Origin: Thermoanaerobaculia bacterium
GTDB lineage: Bacteria; Acidobacteriota; Thermoanaerobaculia; Multivoradales; JAHEKO01
Assembly (NCBI GenBank): GCA_945787575.1
Contig: CALZKB010000006.1
Coordinates: 1 to 59,346 of the forward strand
Reading direction: 5' to 3'
DNA: 59,346 nt
A model generated the notes under the pieces. The model saw only the letters and a program-made list of their open reading frames with translations, was not told where the DNA came from and did no database searches. Positions 1 through 9,100 of this stretch are shown piece after piece. The position numbers and the translations under genes were made by a program. Position 1 is the stretch's first letter; each line of letters starts with the position of its first letter.

Positions 1-76
1 GCGCTCGCCGCCACGATGGTCGACCGGTGCCGACCGACTGAACCGGCGCCAGGGCATCTCGACGCCAGGGCCTTTC

Positions 77-1471
77 TCAGGCGACCGTGCCGGCCTTCGC
101 CCGGCGGCGCCAAAGAACGAAGGCCGGTACGCCGAGGGCCACCAGTCCCAGTCCTAGCAACGATTCGACGGGCTTCTCGAGCAGCGTGTTCCCTACCAGC
201 GCCACGGAGGCGAGGATGAACAGGGCCGGTACCCACGGGTAGCCCCAAACGCGGTACGGTCGTTTCAGCTCCGGACGCTTGCGACGCAAGACAAAGACCG
301 CCGCTCCCGTCCCGACGTGAAACAGCACCGCCGCGAAGACGACGTAGGTGTAGAGCTGCTCGTAGCTGCCGGACAGGGTCAAGACGATCGCCCAGGCGCT
401 CTGGGCCCAGAGACTGCGGCCCGGCGTGCGATGACGAGGATGCACCACCGCCAGCGAGCGGAAAAAAACGCCGTCGCGAGCCATCGCCAGATAGATCCTC
501 GGGCTATAGAGGATCGTCGCCGCCAGGCAGCCGAAGGTGGAGATCAACACCGCCACCGATAGCAGACGGCCACCGGCGGCTCCAAACAACGCCTCGGCCG
601 CGGTTTCGCCTATGCGGGGGCTCGCCGCCATCGCGGCCACCGGTAGAGCTCGCAGGTAGACCAGGTTGAGCAGCACGTAGAGCGCCAGGATGGTCAGCGT
701 CCCCCAGATCAGGCCACGCGGCAGGTTGCGTTTCGGGTCGCGCATCTCTCCCGCCGCGAACGTCGTTCCGTACCAGCCATCGTAGGTCCAGAGCGCCGCG
801 ATCATGCCGACCCCGAATGCGGCGAGCAGATTCCCCGACGGCAGCGCTTCGCGCAGCGTCACCTCGACCGGTGCGCGGACCAGGAAGCCGAGCGCCACGA
901 AGAGCCCGATCGAGCCCACCTTCAGGACCGTCAACAGGTTCTGCAACCCAGCTCCCTGGCGCAGCCCGACGTAGTTCACGGCGGTCAGCAACACGATGGC
1001 CGCCGTCGCTCCCAGCTGGCCGCCCGACACGGTCCAGGTGAAAGCGCCCAGAGGCTGCTGGAGGACGATGTGCCGAGTCGAGAAGAACGGCAGAAAGCTG
1101 CCGAGATACTCGCCGAAGGCGACTGCCAGGGCAGCGATGCCTCCCGACAGGATGACGAGAAAGCAGGCCCAGCCGTAGAGGAATCCCCACAGCGGGCCAT
1201 ACGCCTCCTTGAGGTAGTGGTAGATACCACCGGTGCTCGGGTAGAGCGCTCCGAGCTCGGCGTAGCTCAGGGCGCCGGCCAGAGTCAGCAGTCCGCCTGC
1301 CACCCAAACCAGGAGGATCAGAGCGGGATGAGGGAGCACCCGGGCGATGTCGGCGGTGGTGATGAAAATGCCAGTGCCGATGACCGAGCCGATGGTCAAC
1401 AGGGAGGCGTCTCGGGTTCCAAGCCCGCGGACGAGCTCGCTCGACTCGTCGACACGACGTTCAGAGGACAT
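77..1471 (-). CDS. APC-superfamily amino acid permease
   Basis: A 464-residue integral membrane protein that probably imports or exchanges amino acids across the inner membrane. The N-terminus has the APC helix-1 signature (TIGSVIGTGIFIT, about residues 26-38), in which the unwound Gly-rich segment binds the substrate amino/carboxyl group. About twelve hydrophobic segments follow, and the protein ends in a basic tail (LWRRRAK). The length is normal for the LAT/YfnA-type branch. The ATG at 1471 lies just before helix 1. The gene is divergent from the CocE-type hydrolase, with roughly 110 bp between the two chosen starts. Substrate specificity cannot be read from the sequence. The amino-acid catabolic operon nearby makes a related role possible, but this is inference. 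Confidence 0.88.
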   Translation of the reverse strand: MSSERRVDESSELVRGLGTRDASLLTIGSVIGTGIFITTADIARVLPHPALILLVWVAGGLLTLAGALSYAELGALYPSTGGIYHYLKEAYGPLWGFLYGWACFLVILSGGIAALAVAFGEYLGSFLPFFSTRHIVLQQPLGAFTWTVSGGQLGATAAIVLLTAVNYVGLRQGAGLQNLLTVLKVGSIGLFVALGFLVRAPVEVTLREALPSGNLLAAFGVGMIAALWTYDGWYGTTFAAGEMRDPKRNLPRGLIWGTLTILALYVLLNLVYLRALPVAAMAASPRIGETAAEALFGAAGGRLLSVAVLISTFGCLAATILYSPRIYLAMARDGVFFRSLAVVHPRHRTPGRSLWAQSAWAIVLTLSGSYEQLYTYVVFAAVLFHVGTGAAVFVLRRKRPELKRPYRVWGYPWVPALFILASVALVGNTLLEKPVESLLGLGLVALGVPAFVLWRRRAKAGTVA

Positions 1472-1581
1472 TGGGTATTCAGGCTACCCTCGATGCTCGT
1501 TGGCGGCAACGAGTGTCCTCGGCCCGCTCGCCTCCTGCCAGCGAGACTTCGGTAGGCTCCGCTAAAGGCATCGAGGCACCT

Positions 1582-3468
1582 ATGTTCAGCAAGTCACAAT
1601 CGGTCCGACGCCTCACGATCGTCAACGCGACGACAGCCGCCCTGCTGCTGGCCTGCGGTCAGGGCACCGGCATGCCGGTCGTCGAGCGCGACGTCACGAT
1701 ACCGATGCGCGACGGCGTCGTCCTCCGCGCCAACGTCTGGCGCCCGGCGGGTGACGGACCCTTTCCGGTCCTCGTCTACCGTACCCCCTACGGCAAAGAC
1801 GCCACCGAGTCCTGGTACGCCACCCACCAGCGTGCGTACGCGCGGGGCTACGCAGTAGTGCTGCAAGACGTGCGCGGCCGCTACGCCTCGGACGGCGTCT
1901 TCGAACCGTACCGAAACGAAGGCCGGGACGGCTACGACACGATCGAGTGGGCCGCCGCTCAGCCGTGGTCGAACGGCTCGGTAGGTACCTTCGGCCTGTC
2001 CTATCCCGGCGCCGTGCAGTGGCTGGCGGCGCTCGAGCACCCCCCGCACCTGGTCGCCATGGTGCCAGCGATGACCTTCTCGACGCCGCGCAACTTCTTC
2101 TACTTCGGCGGCGTCTTCGACGGCTCGTGGCTGCCCTGGGTGCTCAACAGCATCGCCCCCGACCAGCGGCGCCGCCTGGAGCTGCCCGGCCCCCAGAGCG
2201 AAGCCGAGGTTGCCGCAGATTGGGAGCTACGCGGCGACGAACTGCGCCGCCGGCTGCCGCTCGCCGACCTGCCCGAGCTCTACGAGGTAGCGCCTTTCTA
2301 TTTCGACTGGCTGGCACACGAACCCACCGATCCGTGGTGGAACTGGGCCGAGATTCGCGGTCGTTACGCCGAGGTCGAAGCGGCCGTCCTCAACCTGTCG
2401 GGCTGGTATGACGAGGCCTACGGCCCCGAGGGCGCCACCACCAACTTCAACGGTCTGCTGGCGGCGCGGCGCGACGACACGGATCCGAGAACGAGACTGG
2501 TCATCGGCCCGTGGGTGCACGGAGTGGCGTCGATCGGCGAGACCGCGACCGGGGACCTCGATTTCGGCCCGGCGGCCGCGATCGACTACGACGACCTGGT
2601 GCTGGACTGGATGGACCGACATCTGAAGGGCCTCGACGACCGCGCCACCGCCGAGCCCCCGGTGCGCATCTTCGTCATGGGCGAAAACCGGTGGCGAGAC
2701 GAGGAGAGCTGGCCTCCCGGCAAGATCGAGGAATTCACGCTGTACCTTCAGCCCGGTCGGCTAGTGCCCGATCCGCCGGTATCGGGAGGCAGGCCGACCT
2801 CGCTCTTCTCCGACCCGGCCGCTCCCTTGAGCGATCCGTACCTGGTCTTCGGCCCCCACGACTATGGAGACTTCGTGGATGACGGAACCGTCAGGCTCTT
2901 CGACTCCGAGCCCCTCGAGCGCGACATCGAGGTGACAGGCGGCATCAAAGCCGAGATCTACCTGTCCTGCGACTGCCCGGACACCGACCTTTGGGTCCGG
3001 CTACTCGACGTGGCGCCGGACGGAAGCGCCTTCAACCTGATGAGTCCCGGCCTCGACGTCCTGCGGGCGAGTTACCGCGACCCCGATCGGGGTCGCCAGC
3101 TGCTCGAACCCGGAAAGAGCTACCGCCTGACGCTCGACAACCTGATGACGAGCCGCGTCTTCCGCCGCGGCCATCGAATCCGCGCCCAGCTCTCGACCGC
3201 CTTCTTCCCCCACTTCTCGCGCAACCTGCACAGCGGAGCGCTGGAGACCGAGTCGGCAGCGATGCGAACCGCCACGATCACCATTCACCACGACGCCGCG
3301 CGGCCTTCGCGGCTCGTTCTTCCAGCCCGGTCAGCGGTCTCCCGCGGCGCCCCGCCTGCCGCCGACGTCGACGACCACCGTGGCGCCGGCAAGGAACGCC
3401 GGCACGATGCGTTCGACGTCCGCCGCCGAGAGAACCGCGACTTGGTCCTCGAAGTCGGCAGCGGTTAG
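1582..3468 (+). CDS. CocE/NonD-family serine hydrolase, lipoprotein
   Basis: An alpha/beta hydrolase of the X-Pro dipeptidyl-peptidase S15/CocE family, which cleaves acyl esters or peptide bonds. I chose the ATG at 1582 rather than the upstream in-frame start at 1471 because it opens a lipoprotein signal ending in the lipobox LLAC (ALLLACGQG). The protein is therefore probably membrane-anchored outside the cytoplasm. The nucleophile motif GLSYPG lies at about residue 136, and the catalytic His is in GPWVHG. The C-terminal jelly-roll domain (about residues 400-580) is present. The normal family end falls near the segment RLVLPAR at about 3330. From there the frame runs on for about 45 residues, antisense to the converging M16 gene, so the tail is probably read-through sequence. 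Confidence 0.9.
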   Translation: MFSKSQSVRRLTIVNATTAALLLACGQGTGMPVVERDVTIPMRDGVVLRANVWRPAGDGPFPVLVYRTPYGKDATESWYATHQRAYARGYAVVLQDVRGRYASDGVFEPYRNEGRDGYDTIEWAAAQPWSNGSVGTFGLSYPGAVQWLAALEHPPHLVAMVPAMTFSTPRNFFYFGGVFDGSWLPWVLNSIAPDQRRRLELPGPQSEAEVAADWELRGDELRRRLPLADLPELYEVAPFYFDWLAHEPTDPWWNWAEIRGRYAEVEAAVLNLSGWYDEAYGPEGATTNFNGLLAARRDDTDPRTRLVIGPWVHGVASIGETATGDLDFGPAAAIDYDDLVLDWMDRHLKGLDDRATAEPPVRIFVMGENRWRDEESWPPGKIEEFTLYLQPGRLVPDPPVSGGRPTSLFSDPAAPLSDPYLVFGPHDYGDFVDDGTVRLFDSEPLERDIEVTGGIKAEIYLSCDCPDTDLWVRLLDVAPDGSAFNLMSPGLDVLRASYRDPDRGRQLLEPGKSYRLTLDNLMTSRVFRRGHRIRAQLSTAFFPHFSRNLHSGALETESAAMRTATITIHHDAARPSRLVLPARSAVSRGAPPAADVDDHRGAGKERRHDAFDVRRRENRDLVLEVGSG

Positions 3469-5874
3469 CAGCCGGCCACGCCCCACCCACTCCTGCAGCA
3501 GCGCGGCCGACACCTCCTCGTTGCTCTGCGCGCCACTGATCCGGCGCCCCAGGAGGTGGGCGCGGGCCTCGGCAACCTCCTTTGCACTGGGCGGCGTTTG
3601 CCGCAACTCGTCGAGCGTGCGGCGCAGTAACTCCTGCATCGCCTCGAGGTTGCCGGGATCGACACCCATCTCGAGCGAAACCCGTCCCGTGCCACCGTCG
3701 CTCGCATAGCGGGCGTCGATGTAGTAGACCAGACCCCGACGCGAGATCGCCTCCTTGCCGAGGCGTCCTTCGTAGCCGTGGCTGAGGACGTAGAGCAGGG
3801 CTCGCCAGGCGAGCCAGTCCGGATCGGCGGGAGCCGGCGCTAGTACCACGTAGCCGAGCTGTGCCTGTGCCTTGTGCGCTCCGAGGTCGATTCGCGTCTC
3901 GCCCGGTTGCACGGTCGCCGCCATCGGCTCGACCCGGGCCGGCGTCCAGTCGCCGAAGACCGCCTCCAACAGCGGCATCGCCGCGGCTTCGTCCAGGTCG
4001 CCGACGAGGGCGATCGCAGTGGCACCGCGCACCGCCGGCGCCAGCACGCGGCCCAGCCGTTCGTCCAAGGCCAGGCTCAGGCGCGTCGCCGGATCCGCCA
4101 CCTCAGCGGCACCGAGGACGTCACCGGCGTGGGCTGAACCTACCGCCGTCGCGGCCTGCCGCAAAGTCTCTTCCAGCTCCCCGGGGCGGAAACGCGAGTC
4201 GACCGAGGTGTGACGCCAGAGGGGGTGGTCCGCCGTCAAGCGCAACCGAGCCGGAGGGTCCGAGAGCGCGAGTCCGATCGCCGGCACGAGGATTCGCAAG
4301 TAAGCCGACGGCGAGAGTGGCAGGCGCTGGAACAGCACCGGCATACCGCCCGAGAGCCTCACGACCCGAGGCGACGACGGTGCCCGCGATGGCTGCCCGA
4401 TCGCTGCGACCTCCGCCGACGGCGGCCGCGGTACGGCCACCGGTGCCGGGGCAACGTCGGGCGGCGTTCCGGCGACGTACCAGCCTATCGTTCGCTGATG
4501 CGGCTGCAGGTAGCGTCGCGCCACCCGCCGCACGTCGGCTGTCGTGACCGCGGCGACGGCTGCAGGCAAGTCGAGCAGCACGTCGAGTGCGTCCAGACCC
4601 TCGAAGTAGGCTAGCTGGTGCGCCGCGTCCTCGGTCGTCTCGATATCGAAAAGCAGCTCGTCGGCGAGGCGATCGCGCGCCGCCCGCATCTCGGCCGCCG
4701 TCGGTCCGTCGGTCCTCAGCCGCGCGAGCGCCTCCTCGAGCCTCGTTTCGAGCCCCCGCGGCGACTCATCGGTGGCGATCGAGCCCGCGATCGTGAACAC
4801 GTACGGCGCCGCTTGGGGCGGGTACCAAGTCACCAGATCCTCGGTCAGTCCGGCGAGCCTGGTTCCCGGTTGGACCGCATCGCCGAAGTTGTCCTGGGCA
4901 AAGTTGACGCCCCGCCCGCCGCCCAGTACGTCTTGCAGGGCGAGGAAGGAAGGGAACTCGGGATCGACGGCCGCCGGCGCCCGGTAGGCTACTTCGAAAC
5001 GGTGAACGCTTCCGCCCCCCTGGAGCTCCACGCGTCGCACCCCGGTCTGGGGTGGCTCGGCGGTCTGCGGCGGCGGCGTCTGCGGGGCGGCCGGCAGATC
5101 GCCGAAGAGCTCCCTTACCCGTTCGACTACCGCCGCTCGTGACACCCTGCCGACGATCGCCAGCACGGCGTTGGCCGGCCGATAGTGCAGACGATAGAAA
5201 GCCACCAGATCGTCGTGGGTGATGGCGCGGACGTCGCTCTCCCAGCCGATGGTGTTGTTGCGATAGGGATGCTGCAGGAAGGACACGGCGAGCACGGCAT
5301 CCTTGAGCACCGTCGCCGGATCGTTCTCGTAGCCGTGCATCTCGGCCAGCACCGCCCCACGCTCCGGCTCGACCTCGGCGGCCGGGATCAGCAGACGCGC
5401 CATGCGATCGGCCTCGATGCGCAGGGCGAGATCCAGCTGATCGGCCGGCAGGGTCTCGAAATAGGTTGTCTGATCAAGCCAGGTGTAGCCGTGCCACTCT
5501 CCGCCCACGGCGTAGATCGCACTGACCACCTCGGTGTCCGGGAAGTGCTCGCTGGCCCGGAAGGCCATGTGCTCGACGAAGTGGGCGATGCCGCTGCGGC
5601 CCAACGGCTCGTTGCGAGCGCCGATCTTGTAGAGCATCTGGACGCTGACCACAGGCAAGGTGGGCTCCTCGAGCACGACCACGGTCAGACCGTTGTCGAG
5701 CCGGCTGACCTCGGCGCGCGAGAGATCGAACGCCGCGAGGGGCAGCGTGCCCAACAGCGCGGCTCCCGCCCAGCTCCTGATCGTCCGGCACCGCGCTCGG
5801 CGGCGCGGCGGCCCGCACCCCTCGCCGTCCGGGCGGCGGTGGAACAGCGGGATCTCGGGGTAGCGAAAGATCAC
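3331..5874 (-). CDS. M16-family zinc metallopeptidase (two-domain, insulinase type)
   Basis: A secreted or periplasmic zinc peptidase with two tandem M16 domains, 847 residues. The inverted zinc motif HFVEH lies at about residue 97, and the distal Glu ligand is in RGAVLAEMHGYEND. The second domain (about residues 430-830) lacks the HxxEH motif, as is usual for the structural half. An N-terminal hydrophobic stretch (WAGAALLGTLPLAA) after a basic region looks like a signal or anchor. The start is a GTG sharing four bases (GTGA) with the stop of the preceding gene, so translation is coupled. It is the last gene of the amino-acid/peptide operon. Its 3' end overlaps the convergent CocE reading frame by 138 bp. 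Confidence 0.92.
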   Translation of the reverse strand: MIFRYPEIPLFHRRPDGEGCGPPRRRARCRTIRSWAGAALLGTLPLAAFDLSRAEVSRLDNGLTVVVLEEPTLPVVSVQMLYKIGARNEPLGRSGIAHFVEHMAFRASEHFPDTEVVSAIYAVGGEWHGYTWLDQTTYFETLPADQLDLALRIEADRMARLLIPAAEVEPERGAVLAEMHGYENDPATVLKDAVLAVSFLQHPYRNNTIGWESDVRAITHDDLVAFYRLHYRPANAVLAIVGRVSRAAVVERVRELFGDLPAAPQTPPPQTAEPPQTGVRRVELQGGGSVHRFEVAYRAPAAVDPEFPSFLALQDVLGGGRGVNFAQDNFGDAVQPGTRLAGLTEDLVTWYPPQAAPYVFTIAGSIATDESPRGLETRLEEALARLRTDGPTAAEMRAARDRLADELLFDIETTEDAAHQLAYFEGLDALDVLLDLPAAVAAVTTADVRRVARRYLQPHQRTIGWYVAGTPPDVAPAPVAVPRPPSAEVAAIGQPSRAPSSPRVVRLSGGMPVLFQRLPLSPSAYLRILVPAIGLALSDPPARLRLTADHPLWRHTSVDSRFRPGELEETLRQAATAVGSAHAGDVLGAAEVADPATRLSLALDERLGRVLAPAVRGATAIALVGDLDEAAAMPLLEAVFGDWTPARVEPMAATVQPGETRIDLGAHKAQAQLGYVVLAPAPADPDWLAWRALLYVLSHGYEGRLGKEAISRRGLVYYIDARYASDGGTGRVSLEMGVDPGNLEAMQELLRRTLDELRQTPPSAKEVAEARAHLLGRRISGAQSNEEVSAALLQEWVGRGRLLTAADFEDQVAVLSAADVERIVPAFLAGATVVVDVGGRRGAAGDR

Positions 5875-6509
5875 GGTCCCATCTCCCCGGCGGCGGCGAG
5901 CAGCCGTTGCAAGCGTTCCTCACCAGCGACGGTGAAAGTCGCCGATCGTCCGGCGGGCAGGCGCGCGACTGGCTGGGAGAGCGTGACGGCGAGCGAAAAG
6001 GGCCTCGCCGACACTTCACACAGCCGCCCGAGCTGTTTCGGCAGCAAACCGACGTCGGTGATCCAGAGCGTGGCGTCGCCAACGTCGACGCGCTCCAGCC
6101 AGTTCAGCCCGAGCGTCCTGCGCTCGCGCCGGTCGCCTCCGGCGGTGAGCTCGCTCTCGAGGACCGGGGAGGCGAGAGCCTCGAGGAGCAGGTCCTGCCA
6201 TCGGGTCGGCAGCGCCGGGGCCGGCTCGTCAAGACCCACGACCAGGGGCGGCCAGCCCAGGTCTACCGCCATCTCCGGGTCGCGCCGGTGGGCCAGCGAC
6301 AACCCGGCGTCGTAGAGCTTGCCCGCCAGTGCCGCCGGCCCCAGCAAGACGGGCGAGGACAAGGTAGCGAACTCGTCGATGACCGCATGGCCCAGGAGCC
6401 GGCGGAAAGCATTGCGACAGCGATAGGCGACGAAGCGCCGGCGCGGCGGCTCGTTCCACGGCGCGAGCATCACCACCCGGCAGAAGGGCAGGGTGATGAG
6501 CCTAAGCAC
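5871..6509 (-). CDS. conserved operon protein of unknown function
   Basis: A 212-residue protein with no motif I recognise. It has no signal peptide or clear transmembrane helix. It is rich in Leu, Ala and Arg, with a Trp-rich central section (DLGWPPLVVGLD, TLGLNWLERVDV). It starts with GTG, 8 bp inside the end of the P1 peptidase gene, and its stop overlaps the M16 start by 4 bp. The tight coupling on both sides suggests it is translated and works with the peptidases. No function is assigned. Confidence 0.6.
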   Translation of the reverse strand: MLRLITLPFCRVVMLAPWNEPPRRRFVAYRCRNAFRRLLGHAVIDEFATLSSPVLLGPAALAGKLYDAGLSLAHRRDPEMAVDLGWPPLVVGLDEPAPALPTRWQDLLLEALASPVLESELTAGGDRRERRTLGLNWLERVDVGDATLWITDVGLLPKQLGRLCEVSARPFSLAVTLSQPVARLPAGRSATFTVAGEERLQRLLAAAGEMGP

Positions 6510-7707
6510 GAACGTCTCCCTCGGCCTTGGTTGCCGGGAACAGCCGCCGGTGGCGGTCGAGGATCTTCAGGGTGCGCTCGAGCGGCAAGGCGTGCACGAG
6601 GTGGCCGTCCCGGCCTTCCATGTCAGTGGCCATGAACAGCGCGTTGACGATCGCTTCCTCGGTCGCCTCGGCGGCGGCCTCGAAGAGGGGGCCGATGTCG
6701 AACTGCTCGAGGCTGGCCAGGTGGTAGGCAGCATCGCGCCAGAACATTCGCCGAGGAATCCGATTGGCGGTGCTGAAGGCGAGGGTGAAGTCGCCGCTCG
6801 AATTGCCCGAGATGCTGCCGGTCTTGGCCAGGCCGTGCACCGCACGACGAGCCAGCCGGTCGAGCTGGTAGTCGAGCAGCGGGGCGTCGGTAGCGATCAC
6901 AACGAGGATCGAGTTGAGCGCCGCCGCCTCGTCCGGCTCCGGCCGTAGGTCGCCGATCGCCTCGCCGACCGGCACCCCGTCGATGCGCAGCAGCTCCCGG
7001 GCACCGTGGTTGGCCTGCACCAGGACGCCCAGAGTGTAGCCGTCGAGGGGCGGCGGCAGGTGGCGGGAAGCGGTGCCGATGCCTCCCTTGAAGCCGTAAC
7101 AGATCATCCCGGTTCCGCCGCCGACGCAGCCCTCGACCACGGCACCGCCGGTGGCCCCGTCGAGGGCAGCCAGGACGTGCTCGCGGCGTACGTGCCGCCC
7201 CTCGATGTCGTTGAGAAAAGCATCCCAGGTCTCGCCGACCACCGGCTCGATCGCAGGCAGATCGTCGGAGGGCAGCCGCTCGAGCAAGGTGTCGTAGACC
7301 ATGCCGACGCTCGACGTGTTGGTGAGGCAGATCGGCGAGCCGAGGATTCCCAGACGGGCTGTCTGAACGAGGCCTGTCACCTCGCCGTTGGCGTTGGGCA
7401 TGTCGAAGCCACACGGCAGGTACTCGTTGACGATGCCGGCGTGCGGCCACACCGCAGTGACCCCGGTGCGCACCGGACCGCGCCCGACGACGAGGTCTCC
7501 GGATCCCTCGCTCAGAGTCGCGTGGCCAACCGTCACGCCGGGCACATCGGTGATCGCATTCCAGGCACCGGGCTGCAGCCTGCCGATGCGCACCCCGAGT
7601 TGGCGAGCTCGCTGGCGACCGGCGACCGATGGCGCCGGGTTGCCGGTCGCGAGGCCGGCGATCGCCAGCGGACCGATCTGCAATAGCTCTCTGCGGTTCA
7701 AGGCCAT
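6502..7707 (-). CDS. P1-family (DmpA/BapA) aminopeptidase/D-esterase
   Basis: An N-terminal-nucleophile hydrolase of the DmpA family. Members cleave N-terminal D-amino acids, beta-amino acids or L-amino-acid amides, and self-cleave into two chains. The chosen ATG at 7707 has a purine-rich Shine-Dalgarno (GGGGGACGGTGAG) and opens a twin-arginine-like leader (NRRELLQIGPLAIAGLA), so export is likely. Family landmarks are DVPGVTVGH near the N-terminus, VGGGTGMICYGFKGGIGT in the middle, and NSILVVIATDAPL. Self-cleavage probably occurs at Asn-Ser in the last motif (about residues 265-266 from this start). An in-frame start at 7758 would overlap the upstream transporter gene and spoil the leader. 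The gene is inside the IclR-linked operon. Confidence 0.88.
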   Translation of the reverse strand: MALNRRELLQIGPLAIAGLATGNPAPSVAGRQRARQLGVRIGRLQPGAWNAITDVPGVTVGHATLSEGSGDLVVGRGPVRTGVTAVWPHAGIVNEYLPCGFDMPNANGEVTGLVQTARLGILGSPICLTNTSSVGMVYDTLLERLPSDDLPAIEPVVGETWDAFLNDIEGRHVRREHVLAALDGATGGAVVEGCVGGGTGMICYGFKGGIGTASRHLPPPLDGYTLGVLVQANHGARELLRIDGVPVGEAIGDLRPEPDEAAALNSILVVIATDAPLLDYQLDRLARRAVHGLAKTGSISGNSSGDFTLAFSTANRIPRRMFWRDAAYHLASLEQFDIGPLFEAAAEATEEAIVNALFMATDMEGRDGHLVHALPLERTLKILDRHRRLFPATKAEGDVRA

Positions 7708-7726
7708 GATCTCACCGTCCCCCGAC

Positions 7727-9100
7727 TCAAAACGGTCCCCACCGCATGGTGTGCGCAATCAGCAGCAGCACCGCCCCGGCAGCGAGCCACAAGCACTCGA
7801 GCCGCCACATGAAACGCACCCAGCGTACCCACGAGACCTTGATCAACGCGAGACCCGCCATGAAATAGCCCTGCGTCGGAGTGAAGACGTTGGAGAAGCC
7901 GTCGCCGAACTGGTAGGCGAGCACCGTGGTTTGACGGGTGACCCCGACCAGATCGGCCAGCGGCGCCAAGATGGGGATCGACAACGCCGCCTGGCCGCTT
8001 CCCGAGGGTACCAAGTAGTTCAACAGCACCTGGACGCCATAGATACCGCCGACGCTCGCCCACGCGGGCAAGTCCTGAACGGTCTGAGCCATGCCATGCA
8101 ACAGCGTGTCGGTGGCGCGAGCACTCTCGAAGACGACCAGCACACCGCGCGCCAACCCGACGACCAGGGCGCCGGAGGCGATGCCGGCGGCACCCTCGAC
8201 GAACCGCTCGGCAGTGCCGCTCGCCCCCAGTCCACCGAGCGCGCCGGCCACCACCGCGACAGCGACGAACAGACCGGAAAGCTCGAGAATGCCCCAGCCC
8301 CACATCATGGCTCCTGCGACGACGGCCACCAGAGTGGCGACTAGCAGTCCGAGCACCAGCAGCTGTCGGCGGCTTGTACCTGAGTTCTGCAGATCGTCCT
8401 GCAGACCGTCCAGCGGACTCGAGGCCGGCCGATCCGCCGCCAGTTCGCGCTTTCGTGACCGGGCGTACCGCAGGATGTAGATCACCGTCATCGTGGTGAG
8501 GCTGGCCCAGACGATGAAACGAAATCCGATCCCTGAGAACAACGGTAATCCTGCGATCTCCTGCGCCACGCCGACGGTGAAGGGGTTGAGGAAGGCGCCG
8601 GCGAATCCCGCTCCGGCGCCGACCAGCGCGATGGCTCCACCTGTGATCTCGTCGTAGCCGAGGCTCCTGGACAAGACCACCAGCCCGGGCAGAAAGACCA
8701 AGGTCTCCTCGGCCATCCCGATCGTGGCGCCGCCCATCGAGAAGAGCACCGTCAAGACCGCGATCACGACCTCGCCGCGACCGCCACAGACGCGTACGAC
8801 GCCGCGAATCGAAGCTTCGACGGCTCCCGTCGCCTGGATGACGCCGAAAGCACCACCGATGAGGAAGATGTAGAACACGATGTGAGCCGTCTCCTGGAGG
8901 CCTCGAGGAAAAGCCAGAAAGACGTCCGTCAGACCCGCGGGGTTTGATTCGACCGGTTGGAACGAGTCGGCTCGGACGACCTCGCGCCCGTCGAGCGACA
9001 CCCGCTCGAACTCGCCGGCCGGAATCCAGTGGGTTGCCACGGCAGCCAGCGCCACGAGCGCGAAGAGCAGGGCGAAGGTGTGCGGTACCTGCACTTTCAT
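7727..9100 (-). CDS. YfcC-family (ArcD-like) inner-membrane transporter
   Basis: A 457-residue polytopic membrane protein of the YfcC/C4-dicarboxylate-anaerobic-carrier family, whose characterised relatives exchange basic amino acids or carry peptides and dicarboxylates. Recognisable segments are the opening PHTFALLF, HWIPAGEFER after helix 1, the glycine-rich FLIGGAFGVIQATGAVE, and GGATIGMAEETLVFLP. About twelve hydrophobic segments are visible. The ATG at 9100 overlaps the stop of the M20 gene (ATGA). In this operon it probably supplies the substrate for the M20 deacylase, aminotransferase and P5C dehydrogenase, consistent with an ornithine/arginine-type or N-acyl-amino-acid cargo. The cargo is inferred. 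Confidence 0.87.
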   Translation of the reverse strand: MKVQVPHTFALLFALVALAAVATHWIPAGEFERVSLDGREVVRADSFQPVESNPAGLTDVFLAFPRGLQETAHIVFYIFLIGGAFGVIQATGAVEASIRGVVRVCGGRGEVVIAVLTVLFSMGGATIGMAEETLVFLPGLVVLSRSLGYDEITGGAIALVGAGAGFAGAFLNPFTVGVAQEIAGLPLFSGIGFRFIVWASLTTMTVIYILRYARSRKRELAADRPASSPLDGLQDDLQNSGTSRRQLLVLGLLVATLVAVVAGAMMWGWGILELSGLFVAVAVVAGALGGLGASGTAERFVEGAAGIASGALVVGLARGVLVVFESARATDTLLHGMAQTVQDLPAWASVGGIYGVQVLLNYLVPSGSGQAALSIPILAPLADLVGVTRQTTVLAYQFGDGFSNVFTPTQGYFMAGLALIKVSWVRWVRFMWRLECLWLAAGAVLLLIAHTMRWGPF

